IMG/VR virus record: IMGVR_UViG_3300034198_002204 | Coordinates: 1-20,408 of that record | Origin: a virus | Length of the DNA: 20,408 bases | Reading direction: 5' to 3' (one strand) | Shown here: piece by piece, positions 17,841-20,408 of the stretch | Numbering within the stretch: position 1 is the stretch's first letter | Layout: each line of letters opens with the position of its first letter | Translations under genes and position numbers: made by a program | Notes under the pieces: model-generated | Told to the model about the DNA's origin: nothing | The model's input: the letters and a program-made list of their open reading frames with translations, nothing else | Databases searched by the model: none

Positions 17841-20007
17841 AGGTTGCTGTTATGTATGTAATGCTGAAATAAATTTCAGCGGCAGAGTTGTTTAGATCGC
17901 TGTATTTCAACGGGGTGTAGTTGCTGGAGGTTGACCCATAAAAAGATATGGACGAGGAGTTGCTTGATATGTAAACAGAAGTGACGGCGTTATTTGTGTA
18001 CCGCATAAAAAGCGAACCAGTCGAATCGCTACCCCCAGTTGAAGCAAAAGGCAACCCGCCAATTTGAAGCGTTGATGCTGTTGACCTATCTGAAAAGTTT
18101 GCAGCAAAACAAATTACATGCACCAACCGACCGATTTTTGTGTACTTTGCGTTTTGCGTTGAAAAAACGCCAGACCCAATAGTCGGCGTCCAAGTCCCTT
18201 CCTCATAATCATCCAGCGTGTTTGCGTCAGATGATGCGTTTTGAGTTGCAGGGAATTTGACTTGGCCGTTGCTGCTCAAATCAATGCCAGCAGAAAATAC
18301 TGGCTGGCTGCTGAATGTCTTGACACCAGCGACAGTCTGCGCGCCGGTCAGCTTGACAGCGAATGCGTCCACTTCACCCTTGGTGTATGTGTCTGCCACG
18401 GTGAATGACTTGAATGCCACGATCACAACTTCGTCATTCAACGCAGCGCCAGATGCGAGCACCACGCTTGTGCCGTTTGTCGCTGTGTAATCGGTGCTGT
18501 CCAATGACACACCGTTGACAAACACAATGATGTTGTTGCTGGTGTAGCTCAGTGTGCCGCCAACAGACGCAGCGCCACTGAATGTGGTCTGGCCAGCGGT
18601 GGCCACATATTTGTATGTCAACAGCGCGGTTGTGCCGGCAGCTGTTGCGGTGATCCAGTTTGCACCGTCGTAGACTTTCATGGTCTGCGTGGTGGTGTTG
18701 TAGTACAACGCGCCAGTCAACAAAGCGTTGCCGTCATTGTCAACAGTTGGGTCAGATGACTTGCTGCCCAGGTAGCGATCATCAAAGCTGTCAAGCGCAG
18801 AGGCAGCAGCAGCTGCAGATGAAGCTGCAGCAGTTGCCGAGCTTGCCGCGTTTGTGGCTTGCGTGCTCGCAGTCGAAGCGCTGTTGCTCGCGTTGGTCGC
18901 GCTGGTGGCAGCAGCCGATGCAGAGTTGCTGGCGTTGGTCGCCTGGGTTGTCGCAGTTGATGCTGATGTGCTGGCGCTTGACGCGCTGCTCGCTGCGTTT
19001 GTTGCGGATGTGCTCGCGTTGCTGGCAGATGTGCTGGCCGATGTCGCAGATGTTGAAGCGTTTGACGCAGATGTACTGGCAGAGCTGGCAGAGCTGGCCG
19101 CATTGGTGGCTGATGTCGAAGCCTCAGACGCCTTGGTGCTTGCGGTTGACGCAGAGCTTGACGCAGAGCTGGCAGATGACGCAGCACCAGTTGCAGATGT
19201 GGCAGCTTCGCTGGCCTTGGTGGTCGCGGTGCTGGCGCTTGTTGACGCAGACGAAGCCGACGAAGCAGCTGCGGTTGCAGAGCTTGCCGCGTTGGTCGCG
19301 CTTGTTGCCGCAGCGCTTGCAGATGAAGCAGCGTTTGACGCAGATGTTGCCGCAGATGCAGCATCAACCAACAGTGACCACTTTGCCGAGTCAGTGTTTG
19401 TGTTGATCGGCTGCGAGCCGGTCGAAGTGTGCTGCACCAAGCACTGCCAGATGTTGCTATTGCTGGTATCTTTGACAATGTCGCGCACATAGTACAGCGT
19501 GCCAGCCGCCCAGTTGCCACGGTTTGTGCCAACAGTGTCGCCAAGCGCTGGGTTGCCGTCTGCATCAAATGCCAGGTTTTTACCTGCGCGCAGCGATGCG
19601 CGGGGCAGGGTCATGTTGATGCTAGTCGGGTCAGTCTGTGGCGCTTGCAGTGTGCGAGACAAGCCTTCAGCGTTTTGCTGGGCGAAGATGGTCTGTTGGT
19701 CCATCTCATCATTGACCGTGTTGGCAAAGAAGTCACCACCGGTCACGAAGTCTGTCGTGCGCTGAATTGTGCGGTTGCCAACAATGGCGATCTGATCTGC
19801 ACCGGTTGGAGATGCGATCAGCGTGACAGACCCAGTGCCGTTGCTGTTGATGGTCACTGTGTAGTCGGTTGTCAGCGTCAGCAGCGCGTCGTCTTTGTAA
19901 ACAGCGATGTCGGTGTTTGCAAGAATCTCAAAGCTGAAGCTGTACGGGCCAGTGCCACTGGCTTCATACACAACCCTGCGAGTCACATTGGAAATTGGCA
20001 CGCCCAT
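17839..20007 (-). CDS. T7-like tail fibre with long Ala/Ser/Thr stalk
   Basis: This 722-residue fibre begins MGVPISNVTRRVVYEASGTG, then YSFSFEILANTDIAVYKDDA and LTTDYTVTINSNGTGSVTLI, the T7 gp17-type N-terminal domain (about 1-150) that attaches to the tail. A middle part with YYVRDIVKDTSNSNIWQCLV follows. Residues about 216-404 are a seven-residue Ala/Ser/Thr repeat stalk. Then come ALDSFDDRYLGSK, a beta-rich region, and a tip with LDDYEEGTWTPTIG. It is probably a trimer that binds the host surface. The tip DNA is AT-rich (37 of 60 bases at 17941-18000). Confidence 0.85.
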   Translation of the reverse strand: MGVPISNVTRRVVYEASGTGPYSFSFEILANTDIAVYKDDALLTLTTDYTVTINSNGTGSVTLIASPTGADQIAIVGNRTIQRTTDFVTGGDFFANTVNDEMDQQTIFAQQNAEGLSRTLQAPQTDPTSINMTLPRASLRAGKNLAFDADGNPALGDTVGTNRGNWAAGTLYYVRDIVKDTSNSNIWQCLVQHTSTGSQPINTNTDSAKWSLLVDAASAATSASNAASSASAAATSATNAASSATAAASSASSASTSASTATTKASEAATSATGAASSASSASSSASTASTKASEASTSATNAASSASSASTSASNASTSATSASTSASNASTSATNAASSASSASTSASTATTQATNASNSASAAATSATNASNSASTASTQATNAASSATAAASSAAAAASALDSFDDRYLGSKSSDPTVDNDGNALLTGALYYNTTTQTMKVYDGANWITATAAGTTALLTYKYVATAGQTTFSGAASVGGTLSYTSNNIIVFVNGVSLDSTDYTATNGTSVVLASGAALNDEVVIVAFKSFTVADTYTKGEVDAFAVKLTGAQTVAGVKTFSSQPVFSAGIDLSSNGQVKFPATQNASSDANTLDDYEEGTWTPTIGSGVFSTQNAKYTKIGRLVHVICFAANFSDRSTASTLQIGGLPFASTGGSDSTGSLFMRYTNNAVTSVYISSNSSSISFYGSTSSNYTPLKYSDLNNSAAEIYFSITYITAT
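18796..19362 (-). repeat. Degenerate 21-bp repeats of the fibre stalk
   Basis: About 27 tandem heptads such as TSASNAS, TSATSAS, TSASNAS, TSATNAA encode the stalk (residues about 216-404). The DNA has a 21-base period with degenerate copies. Heptad repeats of Ala with Ser/Thr are expected to form a trimeric coiled-coil-like shaft. The repeats make slip-strand length change likely. Confidence 0.6.
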
Positions 20008-20043
20008 GATTCAGTCCTTCCTATTGGAAATTGTACGGTTTTA

Positions 20044-20408
20044 CTATGGTTTGTAATAGAGGCCATTGGCTTTTCTCAGCTCATCAAGCTCAAGAATTTT
20101 TGCCGACAGCGTTGGGTCTTCAGTCTTGAGCTGGCGCTTGGCAGCGTCCATGTATTTGGAATGCACAGATTGAATTGCCTTTTGTTGATCATCAAGCGCA
20201 AGCAGGTCGAAGCCTGGCGTTTGAATTGTCTGCAAGATGGCTTGACGCGATGGCAACTCTTTGCCGTAGATGGTCAGCAAGCGGTTGTATTGCGCAGCCT
20301 CCATCTCGATGCCGTCGATCTTGCGCTCTGGCATGCCGACCGGTGAACCGAGTCGCACCAGCGCGTCGTCAACTTCAGAAAACTGGGCAGGGCTGACCTT
20401 GGTTGGCA
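20044..20408 (-). CDS. Large virion protein, C-terminal part
   Basis: Only the last 120 residues are visible and the gene continues past the right edge; a GTG inside the frame is not the start. The frame reads PTKVSPAQFSEVDDALVRLG, then SPVGMPERKIDGIEMEAAQY, and ends KANGLYYKP. A GSPVGMPERKIDGIEMEAAQ-type segment followed by helical YNRLLTIYGKEL and DQQKAIQSVHSKYMDAAKRQ resembles C-termini of large phage internal virion or ejection proteins. Position just upstream of the tail fibre fits. Family assignment is tentative. Confidence 0.65.
   Translation of the reverse strand, partial: PTKVSPAQFSEVDDALVRLGSPVGMPERKIDGIEMEAAQYNRLLTIYGKELPSRQAILQTIQTPGFDLLALDDQQKAIQSVHSKYMDAAKRQLKTEDPTLSAKILELDELRKANGLYYKP

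Noticed and set aside
18796-19362. CRISPR-like array from regular repeats
   Set aside because: The repeats are in-frame coding heptads without unique spacers.
18660-19492. Two long rightward frames over the fibre stalk
   Set aside because: Low-complexity Ala/Leu/Val/Asp and Gln/Trp-rich translations result from the 21-bp repeats read on the other strand.
1-20408. tRNA genes or a diversity-generating retroelement
   Set aside because: No cloverleaf-like segments, reverse transcriptase or template/variable repeat pair were recognised by eye; a tRNA scan would be decisive.

Overview
This window looks like about half of a tailed-phage genome, most likely podovirus-like. The evidence is a T7-type head-tail connector (portal), a T7-type tail-fibre N-terminal domain, both terminase subunits, and a complete lysis cassette (GH19 endolysin, holin candidate, nested Rz/Rz1). 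Genes are packed, many with 1-4 base stop/start overlaps, and most of the sequence is moderately GC-rich. Small-protein content and codon style suggest a betaproteobacterial (Burkholderiales-type, perhaps freshwater) host; that is an inference. No tRNA, rRNA, CRISPR array or insertion sequence was seen.

Layout. (1) Positions 9417 down to 1 are one leftward block. It starts with a ribbon-helix-helix regulator, then a RuvC-like resolvase, many small proteins, a lambda-O-like replication protein, an SSB-like protein with a DDDIPF tail, TerS, TerL, two long coiled-coil virion proteins, a Cys-rich protein and the start of the portal gene. (2) Positions 9418-9551 are a divergent control region. (3) Positions 9552-13410 run rightward: a small conserved protein, a serine recombinase, three small membrane proteins, a winged-helix protein, a YqaJ-type exonuclease and RecT. 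(4) Positions 20408 down to 13404 run leftward again: the C-terminus of a large virion protein, a T7-like tail fibre with a long Ala/Ser/Thr heptad stalk, a second receptor-binding protein, and the lysis genes. RecT and the endolysin converge with a 7-base overlap.

How it works together. The regulator probably sets the balance between leftward replication/packaging and rightward recombination. The exonuclease, RecT, RuvC-like enzyme and SSB-like protein form a recombination and DNA-processing set. The structural genes leaving the left edge and the virion-protein C-terminus entering at the right edge, both leftward, fit a circularly permuted genome in which the unseen half carries capsid, tail and internal virion proteins.

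The most interesting region is 5880-6580. The middle of the replication gene holds repeated AGGTTGC(C/T)TA elements beside a 70-base AT-rich island (51 of 70 bases A/T). Helically phased CGCCTTCC repeats and a hairpin-rich GC segment lie just downstream. I read this as a candidate lambda-type origin embedded in its own initiator gene.
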